This document shows positions 51,201-60,605 of a stretch of 64,000 bases of DNA, piece after piece. Source of the DNA: Phoronis australis (taxonomy: Eukaryota; Phoronida; Phoronidae); assembly GCA_002633005.1 (NCBI GenBank), contig NMRA01000154.1:244216-308215 (forward strand). The letters are read 5' to 3'. The notes under the pieces were generated by a model. That model saw only the letters and a program-made list of their open reading frames with translations. It did not search any database and had not been told where the DNA came from. Numbering within the stretch: the first letter of the stretch is position 1; each line of letters opens with the position of its first letter. The position numbers and the translations under genes were made by a program.

Positions 51201-54200
51201 CATTCATAAGGTAAGAAAGATTTTTGTGTTACGAAACTGAGCACAATGTGACACGTTGTATATCACATGACGAAAGTCTCGCCGTATCAGGCCTAATCGT
51301 ACACTGTTATGTTTTGGTGAGGCTGCATAATCCCAACCATCACAGTGCACAAGATGTGTTATTTTAGAGGCACAGATGTCTGAGTGACTGTGTTGTGGTA
51401 GGCTTAAATACAAAATGTAGAACGTAGCTGCAATTTTTACAACGTATAAGGAAGGAATCACATCAAACGATCATCGATGCAACACGATACACCAAAGATA
51501 AAGTCAAACTGCCGCACCTTGAACCACTAATGTGTGATTAGCCCCACACGACAATAGACGGACGGAGCGGAGGTCTTCGTTAAATTTGGGTACAATCGCT
51601 TCCTTCACATCTCCGGTTCCTATTTGGCCATGACTGTTACTCCTGTAAGTGAATGCGATCAACTTTGCTCGAGTCATTCAGCTTGACAAAATCACTGCAC
51701 AAATTGTGTAGTCACTCGAGAGACAAGAGCAAATCGTTAGAGAAGTCTGGGTACAACAAAAAGGACTCCTTACTGACACAAGTGAAACTCTGGCAAATCT
51801 TTTTAAATTGCTTACAAAAAGATTGAAGCATGGAAATTTCTCAACTGGTGCAAAGTGAGTAGTAAATTCTTGATAGTTCGAGATCGAAATCATTTTCTAT
51901 TGCACTAAGTAATGTTGTGTGACATGTTTTGTGCAGATGAGTAAGTTCATAAGTTGTTTTAGGTAAGATAGAAATATTAAATATTTAGAAATCTATTTTT
52001 AGACCAATAGGGCTTACCCCACTCCTGCCACAGCACCATCTTTGAACAGAAACATTGTGTGTTTCTGACCACAGGCAACATGTTGCACAGCACGGTGGGA
52101 CAGTGTGTGTATGAGATGAGGTTTGAACTGTAAGCAGACAACACATAACATGTTAGAGGAATGGTTGACCAGATGAAGCCATCATTGTTCTGGTCAATGA
52201 GCCGTGAGTCACCGTAGGTCAAGATGCCGACCATTTCATGTCAAAAATAATCATAGAAAATGACCCGAAATTCTCTATCATGAAAACAGACTGCAAGACC
52301 ACCATCAGACTAGTTGCTGCAGAGTAACCCATCACAATGACTCATGACACATGTTTACCTGTCACCACGCACAAACAGTATTTTGTCTGATTACTATATT
52401 GGTTTGCGCTGTATCCACCCTAAGCCTGGGCACAGTGTCTACAGTCTAGACACACAGTACAGACATTCTTGTCTCATTCTCAGGCAAGAACAGTATCCAT
52501 ATACAGCTGTCATTTTAGTAATTGGTTTTATTATGTCTCTTGACTGTCTGCTTTGTAGTTGCGCTGTAAACGACCATCAAAGATACAGAGAGCTCGTCCG
52601 AGCTAATTATCAATCATAAATATTGTTGTGTGTTCAACACATTTTGTCTACAGGAGGGACTACTGCTGCTCAATTATTCTGATAACTACATTATATATGT
52701 ATAATGTATATACACTATATGCATTAACATTCAAGTATGTTATATATGTTACATTATATACATATTTACAGAAATTGAGATTTACTTGTTTTACAAAGGT
52801 GTCACAAAAGTGACATCAAAAAGTTTGGCATAATAGCATCAAATGTAATCACTACTCAAAATTTCATATTTTTAGGTATTTCACTCAGTTCACGTGGCTA
52901 AACACAAAAAAATCAAATTGAGGTTTTCACTCTGTTCCTCACCATGGCAACAAGAAAATTGAAACGATCAGTGATTCAATTGGGCTTTTCACTCCATTCC
53001 ATACTATGGCAAGATTCTATTTCCGTTTCCAACAAGAACATTGAAACGATCGGCAACTCAAAACATGCTTCATAGTTTACTGGGAATGGCCAACGCTAAA
53101 ATTGAGAAACCGAAAACGGCACATATATGCATGCATTGCCTGTTACCCGAGTTGGTAACGGAAATGGAATCTGATCAAGGTAAGAGATATTATGAGATCC
53201 AACCTAAGTGAGCAAAACAGGAATTTTGAGCCAGCTCGACTGGGCAAAATCCCACTTTAAGTAAAATTTAAATCTACCTGACAATGGCAAAATTAACAAA
53301 ATCGTAGATTCTATTTGCACTAACTTGGTTCTCTTTGAAATTCTTGATGCGGAAGTCATAACCGAGTTGAGCGTAGAAATTGTTGCCAAAACTGAACATT
53401 TGACCATTTTCCAGCCAAACGAATGAATGTCGACCTCCACAGGCGATCCCCTGAACAGGTGCCGGTTTGACCTGGTTAGCATACAGCAGCACCCTCTGGG
53501 GAGTTTGTTGACAGTCTTTTCCACCAAGTCCAAGTCTGGAAATGAATAAGAGAAACACTGTAAGCTCACACAGGAGTAAATCCACACAGAGGTCGAGTGT
53601 ACAAGTTCTGCTGCTAAAGGTGTTCAATCAGAAGGTCTGTCGTCTTAGCAGACCTGCACTTAAGTTGTCACACTGGCAGTTTTAAGAATGCAAGCTCTAA
53701 CACATACTGTTAATTTTGAAATAGATGTGCAGTCAAGCTGTAACAGAGACTGTTTTTTGGAATCGACGTGCAGTCAAGCTGTAAAGCTGGCAACAAAACT
53801 GCTTCTCCCATACACAATACTAAAGGAAATTGTTCCAACAAATTGTCCACTAGTAACCACTCTCAAACTCTTGAGTTTATTTTGACCAACAGATGGTGTG
53901 TATGAAGACTAATAATTCTTACTTGTCTAATTATTGAATTATTAATTCTACATATGACATGAAACTGGTATGTGCGAAAATTACCATTTATGACAATTCA
54001 ATTAATTTAAGCAAGAATATCTTGCTTTGGACGAGAAAATACCTCTGCAAACAAAGTTTTTTTTTGAAAAAATAGTGTTTAAATGTTAACATTGAAAACA
54101 ATACTCACTGGCCGCTGCTTCCGTTCCCCCAGGCAAAAACATCGTTAGACTCTGGACAGATCACAAAAATAAAAATATAGCAAACAAGGGCAACACAGAT

Positions 54201-55264
54201 TGTTGAGATGCACCTACTGTGCGCATCACATACAACATACATAATAGGAGAGATTATTATTTTTAACATTGTCATTATAGATGGAGCAATACTTGAATCC
54301 ATAGACAGTGCAAAGCCAGTCATTCAGAACTTGTGGGGGAAATTAAGCGCCACCTGTCGACATCGCGTCGAGATTTAGCCAGAATTGAAATGAAAACAAA
54401 CGGATATTTAGTGGTGGTTTTGTGAGGCAAAACTTTTCCAAATGATTCATTATCCAGTTTATTTTGAAAACAACAGCATTAGCTATTGTAGCAACCATCA
54501 CATGAGAGGCCTTCACAATTACACAAACTTTATTTTCATCATCAAAAAATTATACCGTCAGACTGCAAAACAAAATAGCTATTTTAAGAAATTGATGGAG
54601 GGTGTTACGAGCAACAGAATTTTCATAGTCACTTCCATCATTATCATGGCAGACCAAGTTACAACAGCCAAACATACAATAGCATGTAACCACAGCTGCT
54701 TACCACAACTTAGACAACGCAAACCAAAAGTTTCATGTGATCAGCTGACTTGTCACATGACTAGTTGTTCACTGATTATTCACACATGTCTATACTTTGA
54801 ATCTAGCTATACACTGAGAGTATGCGCATGTGCATATCCTGCACACCATGTAACAATTGGTGTGCATTAAGTAAGGCTGACGAATGCTGCATATTGTGGG
54901 ACTATAATACACTATAGTTCAAACTTAACAAATACAAAGAGAGATAACTATTCATGTGGTTACCACGGAAACACTCCAACACACCTGTAACTACCAGTGT
55001 ATGGCTAGAGCCGCAGGCAGTCAGTCTCACGTAATCATCTGGTCCACTTCCACAGAAAAACGACACGGCACTCTTCTCACTAGATACATCCTCTTTGACC
55101 TCATGACAGTGTTGTCCAAACTCTCCACAACCCCAGCTCAAAAAGACGCCCTCTTTTGGATCCACAGCTTCTCGTTCTGTCTCTCCCAGAGTTGCCGAGT
55201 CACTTTCAATGTTGCCCGGCCATTTTTCTACTTCAGGGGATGAATGTTCACAGGCTTCTTCCAT
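38645..55264 (-). CDS. RCC1-repeat (seven-bladed propeller) protein with long disordered tail; 12 coding exons, 973 aa
   Basis: The spliced CDS joins twelve exons (listed separately), all with GT donors and AG acceptors in matching phase; total 2922 bases including the stop. Residues about 38-413 form RCC1 repeats: each blade has a [AS]CG..H[ST] strand and, where complete, a WG.G..GQLG turn (for example WGNGSSGQLGLG and WGAGVDGQLGHGD). Seven blades close with an N-terminal strand, VFLSWGCGEFGQH. RCC1 propellers act as guanine-nucleotide exchange or protein-interaction platforms; which applies here is unknown. Residues 414-973 lack a recognised domain. They have an acidic patch (DVDTEDEDE), Ser-rich stretches, a basic, possibly helical segment (LEKARERQLRVMGESRGRG) and basic motifs (KRVIKKRP) that could be nuclear signals. 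The start has an in-frame TAA upstream. The protein differs from RCC1, RPGR, SERGEF, NEK9 and RCCD1 as I know them, mainly in its tail. The gene model is firm, the function open. Confidence 0.9.
39522..39909 (+). repeat. 78-bp minisatellite, five units
   Basis: Five copies start at 39522, 39600, 39678, 39754 and 39832 (periods 78, 78, 76, 78), each beginning TATCTGACAATATGCTCA or close to it. The third copy has a 2-base deletion. The array borders a MITE on its right. Confidence 0.95.
39952..40195. mobile_element. MITE with short inverted repeats (GGTCTGTTTCATGAAA)
   Basis: The left end is GGTCTGTTTCATGAAAAGA and the right end, reversed, GGTCTGTTTCATGAAAGTA. The first 16 bases are identical, with weaker pairing beyond (AAATTTTGTCTTA against AAGACAAAAATTT). 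244 bases, AT-rich and non-coding. The GTTTCATGAAA core is similar to the ends of family R2 (GCATGAAACAGTCCC), so the families may be related. Confidence 0.7.
40745..41729. mobile_element. GGCGGAT-ended insertion, family R4-like, 985 bp
   Basis: The left end is CATAGGCGGATTTAG and the reversed right end CAGTGGCGGATCTAG, 12 of 15 bases alike. A long G/C run follows the left end. The interior has no transposase frame I can identify, but it contains a tRNA-like promoter region at 41440-41506. It is probably a non-autonomous DNA element that received a SINE. Confidence 0.55.
41440..41506 (+). repeat. tRNA-derived SINE head (A and B boxes)
   Basis: TGGTGTAGTGG fits the RNA polymerase III A box and GAGTTCGAGTC the B box, about 45 bases apart. 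The T-stem and acceptor stem do not pair properly, so this is a tRNA-derived repeat and not a functional tRNA. It is followed by a T-rich stretch (TTTTTTTTTCGCC) that would terminate polymerase III. Confidence 0.5.
41809..42677 (-). CDS. RCC1-type gene, coding exon 11 (large tail exon, 290 codons)
   Basis: Residues 496-785 with no internal stop over 869 bases. Begins GLDLIQEQQEVTPRSVP. Ends in a basic, probably helical segment (RLEVRQQQSLEKARERQLRV, then GRGKLMRMKRD) and HDMRDDLQ. Acceptor TATTCTTATTACAG, donor CAG|GTAGGG, phase 0. No domain was recognised. Confidence 0.88.
42909..43050 (-). CDS. RCC1-type gene, coding exon 10
   Basis: Residues 449-495. Reads GDLGSGFSSDTDDVILPPLG, then a Ser/Met stretch, SVSLADFYAPTPDGRRTG. 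Acceptor ACATGTTACAG, donor ACTG|GTAGGC, phase 1. Confidence 0.85.
43300..43622 (+). repeat. Degenerate 35-45 bp minisatellite in intron 9
   Basis: About eight imperfect units of the type ATTGTCACTTTACAACTGTC then AGTCACAGTCATCACTA, with unit lengths varying from roughly 33 to 45 bases. The open plus-strand frame over it is repeat-driven and not a gene. Confidence 0.85.
44237..44340 (-). CDS. RCC1-type gene, coding exon 9 (start of the tail)
   Basis: Residues 414-448. Reads VWVKSSNESDVDTEDEDESL, then LSRRRVNSDCYISDE. Highly acidic and Ser-rich, so likely disordered and with casein-kinase-2-like sites. Acceptor CTTGATTTCAG, donor GAG|GTACAC, phase 0. Confidence 0.85.
44341..45734 (-). other. 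Intron 8 of the RCC1-type gene (1.4 kb)
   Basis: AT-rich intron with a short (AAAT)n microsatellite near 45195-45217. No exon was recognised. Confidence 0.8.
45195..45217 (+). repeat. (AAAT)n microsatellite
   Basis: Five consecutive AAAT/ATAA-type tetranucleotides within intron 8. Confidence 0.85.
45735..45899 (-). CDS. RCC1-type gene, coding exon 8
   Basis: Residues 359-413. Reads SNGSLFMFGRNSHCINAEKP, then VTCGAWHVTCMSGHP. This closes the propeller. Acceptor GTCCCCTTTAG, donor CCAG|GTAACA, phase 1. The blade has no GQLG turn. Confidence 0.92.
46262..46423 (-). CDS. RCC1-type gene, coding exon 7
   Basis: Residues 305-358. Reads NGNIYTWGAGVDGQLGHGDA, the most canonical blade, then TIDCGESFTAVVT. 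Acceptor TTGCTTTCAG, donor ACAA|GTGAGC, phase 1. Confidence 0.94.
46590..46723 (+). mobile_element. GGCGGAT-ended MITE, family R4, copy 2
   Basis: The ends are CAGTGGCGGATTTAAAG and, reversed, CAGGGCGGATCCAGG. The interior lines up with the reverse complement of 33702-33857, sharing GTGTGAATGTTTGACAGGCA-like, TCCTGTCTAATACT and a C-run before CTCAAAATCCTGGAT. 134 bases, non-coding. Confidence 0.7.
46884..47013. mobile_element. Long hairpin / foldback element in intron 6
   Basis: The left arm (46884-46934) begins ATAAATACAAAACGTACC and ends TACATGAAGTAATATCCCA. The right arm (46965-47013) is its reverse complement apart from a handful of mismatches and a 2-base length difference. The loop is 30 bases. 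In the pre-mRNA this would fold as a stem of about 49 bp. It may be a tiny inverted-repeat transposon or an RNA-editing substrate. Confidence 0.8.
47824..47990 (+). repeat. Degenerate ~30-bp minisatellite in intron 6
   Basis: Four to five imperfect copies of CACACAGTACAGTTCACACA-like sequence joined by ACTGAGTGTTC. The plus-strand open frame over it is a by-product. Confidence 0.8.
49974..50117 (-). CDS. RCC1-type gene, coding exon 6
   Basis: Residues 257-304. Reads EDGSLYMWGFSRACGSRTKD, then LAAGGTHSVFLT. Acceptor CTGTCTGTTGCAG, donor ACAG|GTTGGT, phase 1. This blade lacks the GQLG turn, a sign of divergence. Confidence 0.92.
50310..50386 (+). repeat. tRNA-derived SINE fragment
   Basis: GGGGCCTAATGGGA resembles an A-box region and GGTTCAAGTCC is a perfect B box 30-40 bases later, followed by CTCTGGGGCAC. 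The acceptor stem does not pair, so it is a tRNA-derived repeat and not a tRNA gene. Confidence 0.5.
50683..50943. mobile_element. GC-rich inverted-ended element
   Basis: The left end is CCATAAGGGGGGCCCCC and the reversed right end CCATAGGCGGCCTGCC. The interior is G/C-rich relative to the surrounding AT-rich intron. The ends are similar to the CATAGGCGGATT end at 40745, so this may be another R4-type member. Boundaries are approximate. Confidence 0.4.
51518..51642 (-). CDS. RCC1-type gene, coding exon 5
   Basis: Residues 215-256. Reads GSNSHGQIGTGDVKEAIVP, then RLLSCGANHTLVVQ. Acceptor TTCACTTACAG, donor CAAG|GTGCGG, phase 1. The same phase and blade position recur at exons 1, 6 and 7, a pattern expected from repeat duplication. 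Confidence 0.93.
52018..52127 (-). CDS. RCC1-type gene, coding exon 4
   Basis: Residues 179-214. Reads FKPHLIHTLSHRAVQHVACG then QKHTMFLFKDGAVAGVG. It lies between acceptor CTGCTTACAG and donor GTAAGC, phase 2. The turn has AGVG where most blades have WG. Confidence 0.92.
52128..53324 (-). other. Intron 3 of the RCC1-type gene (1.2 kb)
   Basis: Includes an AT-rich palindromic tract (TATATATGTATAATGTATAT type) around 52690-52770 and a local duplication near 52918-53060, in which CACCATGGCAACAAGAA-like and TTGAAACGATC blocks appear twice. No exon was seen. Confidence 0.75.
53325..53535 (-). CDS. RCC1-type gene, coding exon 3
   Basis: Residues 108-178. Continues GQ-LGLGGKDCQQTPQRV, then IACGGRHSFVWLENGQ and FSFGNNFYAQLG, one complete blade. 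The acceptor is TTCATTTCCAG and the donor CAA|GTTAGT, phase 0. Confidence 0.93.
53536..54108 (-). other. Intron 2 of the RCC1-type gene
   Basis: Contains two copies of GTGCAGTCAAGCTGTAA about 53 bases apart (53715-53785). Nothing else was recognised. Confidence 0.75.
54109..54151 (-). CDS. RCC1-type gene, coding exon 2 (43 nt micro-exon)
   Basis: A short exon between acceptor GATCTGTCCAG and donor GTGAGTAT. With the phase-1 G from exon 1 it reads ESNDVFAWGNGSSGQ, the turn of an RCC1 blade. It ends in phase 2 and the next exon supplies the last base of the Gln codon. Confidence 0.92.
54152..54984 (-). other. Intron 1 of the RCC1-type gene
   Basis: 0.83 kb between coding exons 1 and 2. A 142-codon plus-strand frame (54442-54870) lies antisense here. 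It has no recognisable domain and unremarkable composition, so it is not annotated as a gene. Confidence 0.75.
54985..55264 (-). CDS. RCC1-type gene, coding exon 1
   Basis: Codes for residues 1-93 plus one base (G). Starts MEEACEHSSPEVEKW, with an acidic N-terminus, then the closing strand FLSWGCGEFGQH and the first ACGSSHTLVVT strand. The donor is ACAG|GTGTGT (phase 1). The ATG is chosen because an in-frame TAA lies about 36 bases upstream. Confidence 0.9.
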
Positions 55265-55302
55265 TTTTTCAGCTTTGCACAGACCAGTCTGTAGTTAGAC
55301 AT
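55228..55302 (-). other. Upstream ORF overlapping the RCC1-type start codon
   Basis: On the minus strand an ATG at 55302, just after acceptor TTAATTTCAG at 55304, opens a 24-codon frame (MSNYRLVCAKLKKWKK and so on). It runs past the main ATG (55264) in a different frame and stops at 55228. If the leader begins at 55303, ribosomes starting here would bypass the main start, reducing or regulating translation. Confidence 0.45.
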
Positions 55303-56071
55303 CCTGAAATTAACTCAAAATGGAATTAGGTTTTATTTTTGTTGCACTATATGAGCAGATGTCTCACAATCATCTCATACATTATCTTACAGCTGCATGC
55401 AGTTAAAACGAGTGACAGTCATGCAGCTGCAAGCAATGGTTACTAGGCGACTGTAGCTGACTTGGCATGCCACCATTTTTGAAACGTCGATCACGTGCAT
55501 TTTTGTAGCTTTTGAAAAAGTTTTAATCCTAAGCTGAAATTAATGCAAGCGGGTGCTGATTTTCTTTAAAGTGGCAATTACTCCGCCTTGCATCCAAGAA
55601 GCAAACTTTTACTGCAGTAAAATTGATCTTAAGTTACTACTTGCTTAAACGAAAAGTGATTTCTGATTTCATGACAGTTCGTTATTCCTTAAGACCATTC
55701 TCAGGAGAATAACGTAAAATAACACACCTTGACAACCCAGCAGGTAGAACCTGCTCTCAACAAGTAACAAACTATTGGTTCTTTTGAACCTCTGAATTCA
55801 CCTCCAATTTAACTATGGAATAATGTGAGACCAGTTTGAAAATAGTAATAGCAGTTTAAGTCAAAAGTTGTTTCTGTGACGGAATTTGGGTTTACACCCA
55901 CTTTTAAATAGTGAGCGCGAGTTTCAAAATAACGCCAATAACCAACTTATAAAATGCTTCTTTTTGGCCTAATGTGAACTCTCACCAACTTAGGATAAGA
56001 TATGGCCAACAAGACTTGATTTAAAAAAATAAGAAGCATCAAATAAAAGTTATAATATTTTCAAGATCTTG

Positions 56072-56294
56072 CAAACATTTCTAAGTCTGGTCAGCACATC
56101 GCATATGTGGCCACATCACGTGACCTAATGAACGTAAGTCTGAAAAGGTTTCTGCCCCAAACAGGACTCAAATCCGGGATCTTCTGCTAACTGTCCTGGC
56201 CCGCAGAATTTTTTTGAGACTTATCGTACATGTTATTCACTAGGTCACGTGATGTGGCCACAGGTGGCGTGCTGACCAGACTTAGAAATGTTTG
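56072..56294. mobile_element. MITE with ~57-bp inverted repeats and a tRNA-like interior
   Basis: The left end is CAAACATTTCTAAGTCTGGT with CAGCACATCGCATATGTGGCC. The right end, reversed, is the same first 20 bases with CAGCACGCCACCTGTGGCC. Both then read ACATCACGTGACCTA. The 103-base centre contains, on the minus strand, GGATTTGAGTCC, resembling an RNA polymerase III B box. 223 bases, non-coding. Confidence 0.75.
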
Positions 56295-58916
56295 TGACAT
56301 ACATTGCCACACAGGTTTAAGAATTTTTAAAATCTATGCCAAAGGTAACACAAGAAAAGGATTTTACAAAATTATCAGGATTCAAAGCCGTGTTGAAAGC
56401 TTTTGAAAAATGAATAAAAATCAACTTTTATAAGTGTTTTTGTCTCAACATGGTGAACTTTTATTGTAACCCTAACATGAATCATCAATGACATCGAGGT
56501 CATTTTCAACAGACTACTCAATGGTCCCCAGTCGAGACGTTCCAACCAAGATTTTACTGACAAGCATTGCATACAGGTCATGCAGAAGTGACACCTGTCA
56601 AACCAGTGTGAAACAGTGACACTTAGTGAACATTCATGTTAAGTCAGCATCACCGAAAGTTACTGTTAGTAATAATATTAAAAAGTGTAAGTACAGACTT
56701 CCTACAGATATGTGTGGTAATTTATCTGTTAATTAATTGTGTCAGTTGCTAAATTGCCAGTGTTCAATACTCACACCTTCTATCACTGGCACTTAGTCAT
56801 GATTTATGAATGAAAGGTAAACAGTCAACATGACAAGCCCTGCCTACAAATATCAGAGTCAATGCTATCTTATTAGGATAGCTTATCTCGTTGATCAGGT
56901 GCTGCATTTAAAAGGTCTAGGTAAACACAAAGGGATCTTGTTTAATGTCACATCATCATAATTTATAAGACAGTTCACCTGTACTGGAAAATGGCTATTT
57001 GACTCAGAATCGATTGTCTTATTTCGATGTCAAGTGATTATAAAATGCTAGCACATTATTTACTTAAAAGAATCAATGTGTGATGTTTTTTAAAAAGTGC
57101 TAAGTTAAAAATTTGTGGACTAATAATTTAAAAGAAACCATGAGAGCACAGGAATTCGTGGTATAAGAAACACAACGTTTTGCTGTATAAACATACAAGC
57201 ATATTCAGGCGACTACAGGTTAAACACTGATTGTTCAAATAGGAAGTCAATTAAACCACAGTGAGCAAGAAATGCAAACAATGTGTTACCATCTCTTGTG
57301 CTCTGGGATTTAACTGACTTCTCACTTGAACACTCAACGCTTAATCAGTTAATAGTAAGATATACCTGGTGTTATTAATTTCTAATTATTGCAGTTCTTT
57401 TAAAACATTACACAATTGTGTTGCCAAAGACTGACATTATTATTATCTATTTACTCATACTTAATACATAATACAAATCAGCAGTTTGTTCATAAATTTT
57501 TACTTCACTGCGATTTACCGTATGCTTAGCATCACTGCGTGGATCTAAGATGTTTCCAGTAAGATACAACAAGAGGGAGGGGGAGGGGAAGGCCAGTGAG
57601 ACGGGAGGGGTTGTCTAAGAAGTGGCGCAAATGAAAGCTGATGCATTGTTACAACAATTTTTCTTACCTTAATTGTGCCTAAGCAGGATTCTTGTCACTG
57701 CATCTTATTGCCAGTCAGAATTAAGCAAACCAGAGAGTGGCAAGTCAAGTCAAGCTACATTTTCTCTGCTTCTATAGGATGTGCCTGAAGCAAATAGAAA
57801 CGGTATGAAAACAATAAGCCAGCAATCAGACAAAACAAGACATTATAGAAACAACAAAACCATGAATCAGACAAAGCAATGGAGTCTGCTGAATCTGTTC
57901 ATTGTGCTTCTCATTATTCGACAACATTCTTAGAATGAGACATTGCAAAAATGAGACTTCTTAGAGGTCCGAGTGTCCAAGATTTATTGTCTGAAATATC
58001 TTTAATTGTTTGTAAAACTCGAATGGTATATGAGATATTTTTAAAACAGCTGAATGTAAGATTGTATGGCCAGGATGTGCTGTTTGGCAATTTATAGGAA
58101 GTTTTGATTTAAGTCTTGGGTCAGCTCCAACAGTCTATACATGTATAAAGCAGAGCAGACTGGTGTTTACATGGCACAATGGAGTCAAAGGCTTTATAGA
58201 AATCAACAACAATCAGCTCACAGTGAGCTACTTTGACAAACAGCTGCATTGTGGGAACATGTAAAGACTAACAGTTAAGCAAACAGAGGGGTATGTCTTA
58301 CATTCCTTGTACATGTATACACACAAGAGTGCAGCTCAACAAGATATATAACTCAAGGACTACATGCAACACGGAGATAGCAATCTTTTGATTCAATTTG
58401 GCTAACTTCTGTATAGCTATTCATCTGTGAACAAACACTTGGATTTTTTAAAAAGAAGCTATAGTTCAATTTGCTGCAACAGTGTATTTTCAATACTTTT
58501 CATTCTACACAAAAGTTAAAAGTTGACTGAAAAAACCTTTGTGTTAAAACAGTTTCTAAAATTAATCCAGACATTGATTTCTTACAACCATAAAGGGTTG
58601 AGTGAAATGAAAACACACAATTTTACCAAATTCTCTGCTAATTTGTTTATTGTACCAGCTTATTCAAGGCCCTGAACTCATCTCTAACTCTATTACATAA
58701 CAAAGAACAAAACTTTATTTTGCCTTAAAAGTTCACCCACAATGCACGAGTGACTGCAGTGCCGCGGCAATTTTCAGGGCCTACACTGAACTAACACGAT
58801 GTTGAACAAATTATTATCCGCTCCCAAACTGTGAACTGTCAGTAAGGTTAGTTACGGATGGGATATTGGTAGAACTACTTTTAGTGAATTCGTCAGAGTG
58901 GTTAAAGTTCCTGTAG

Positions 58917-59335
58917 GACCCCCGAAAATATCCAGTTTTGGCTTATTTTGCACTTACATATCGTTAGAAGTGGCCGATCAGATTCATATGAAACTGACAG
59001 ATATATGCACTGTTCTCCTAATAGCAGTTAGAATTAAATATATTAAAATGTTCCACTTTTGCATGAGGGGCTATTAAAAATAGGAATTTCGTGAAAAAAT
59101 AAAATTTGGATAAAACAAAAAGAAAAAGATACTTTTGAAAAGTGCAAAGGCGTTTTTGGGATCACATCTTAAATTTGATCATGTTCTAATTTTGCTATCA
59201 ATGCACCTTTATTTTTGTAAAATTTTATTAACAAAGACATGATCACGTGACCCAATTAACAACAGACTGTTAAAAGTCAAAATCAAATTCTTCAGGCTTT
59301 GCAGTTTCAGGAAATATATATTTCTACTGAGTTAA
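58917..59335 (-). repeat. Dispersed repeat family R1, copy 3 (reverse orientation)
   Basis: Read on the minus strand: CTGAAACTGCAAAGCCTG, GGTCACGTGATCATGTC, GCATTGATAGCAAAATTAG, AACATGATCAAATTT, then TTTCATATGAATC and GGCCACTTCTAACGATATG. These appear in the same order as in copies 1 and 2. The right end (GAGATATGAT-like) is the least conserved part. Confidence 0.6.
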
Positions 59336-60605
59336 AAATCTAGTAGATATCTGGCTAAGAAGACACACTGATCAATAAGGCCCTACATTTATACCTGTAA
59401 ATAATTACTTGGAATTTTGATGCTCTGAGGAATTTTGACCATCCCAAGTTATAGGCAACACGTAGTCCCTCGGCTGCCAATACAAGGGCTACGATACTTC
59501 CCATCACTCTCTGTACTCATTCCATCTCTTGTATTTAAGCGGGTGGTAGTCTAAATCCACTCACCAAATGAAAGGAGTTTTCCCCTCTTCAAAAAATACA
59601 TTTTAAACTTATTGGTAAAATTATCATTGAAAAAAACACTTACTTTCTATAGCTATCTGGTTTTATGCTAATACATATCTTCAATGTAGCATGACAACGG
59701 AATTACCACGACTTTAATTGATGAAGAATTCCAGCTCCACTTTTTTGGTCGTCGTTATAAGCTTTTCACCGCACGCAGTAACCACAAAGTATTTCAGCAG
59801 ACGTCATGTGAGTTAGGCAAGAACATGACGGAGATGGAGCGATGTCCGGCACCTGGCGCGTGACACTTGCAAAAAAACTAGCAAGGGAATAAATCCAATG
59901 AAATTGGTAAGACTTGTGTCCCTTGGACTTTTTGTTCATCAACAGGTGTGATATCACATAACTTCCTCAAAATAGCACCCAGTGAGATAAGCTCTAGCGA
60001 ACCGCGACAGATTTTCATGGATATATTCAAATTATGTTGACGTAAATTGCATCCAGAGTCACAACGGTATAACCACAAGAGTACTATATGCATGTTTCAT
60101 TCGATTTTCTTTGTTGTATTTTTGGAACGAGTAACTTTTCATAGAGATGTACTAGTAGGCCTACTATTGCCCCTGCATGCCTGCCCACCCAACTTAGTGA
60201 GCTATCACAACAAAATTGCATAATTATGCCTCTCTAGAATATAAATCTCTAGGCTCATGAATAGGTGTAAGAAGACAAGGTCTGGCGGCACATACTAGCT
60301 GTGTAACAGCAAGTATGTTGTAACTCATCAAGTATGCCATGTGAATTCTGTGAGTCCTGAAAGGAACAGAGAGGCTTACAATGTTTGAAGTGTCTGTGTG
60401 CGCGTCACCATCGGAATGACCAGTCAGTGTAACAAAACTGATAGTGATACTGAAACGGCCGGGATCACTGTGTTGTGAATACTGGTTTGTGATCGGTCTA
60501 GATGCAAGACGAACGTTGCAGAGTTCCAGATAGATTGGACAATCATAGTGACGGCAGCCGTGCGTGCAAGTCCCACTAAAGAGACTGACTGATCAGCTAC
60601 AGTAG

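Larger units (their letters stand above)
50118..51517 (-). other. Intron 5 of the RCC1-type gene (1.4 kb)
   Basis: Carries a tRNA-derived repeat near 50310-50386 and an inverted-ended GC-rich element at 50683-50943. No exon was recognised. Confidence 0.8.

Noticed and set aside
54442-54870. 142-codon open frame on the plus strand
   Set aside because: It lies antisense in intron 1 of the RCC1-type gene, has no recognisable domain, and has a composition like random AT-rich sequence.
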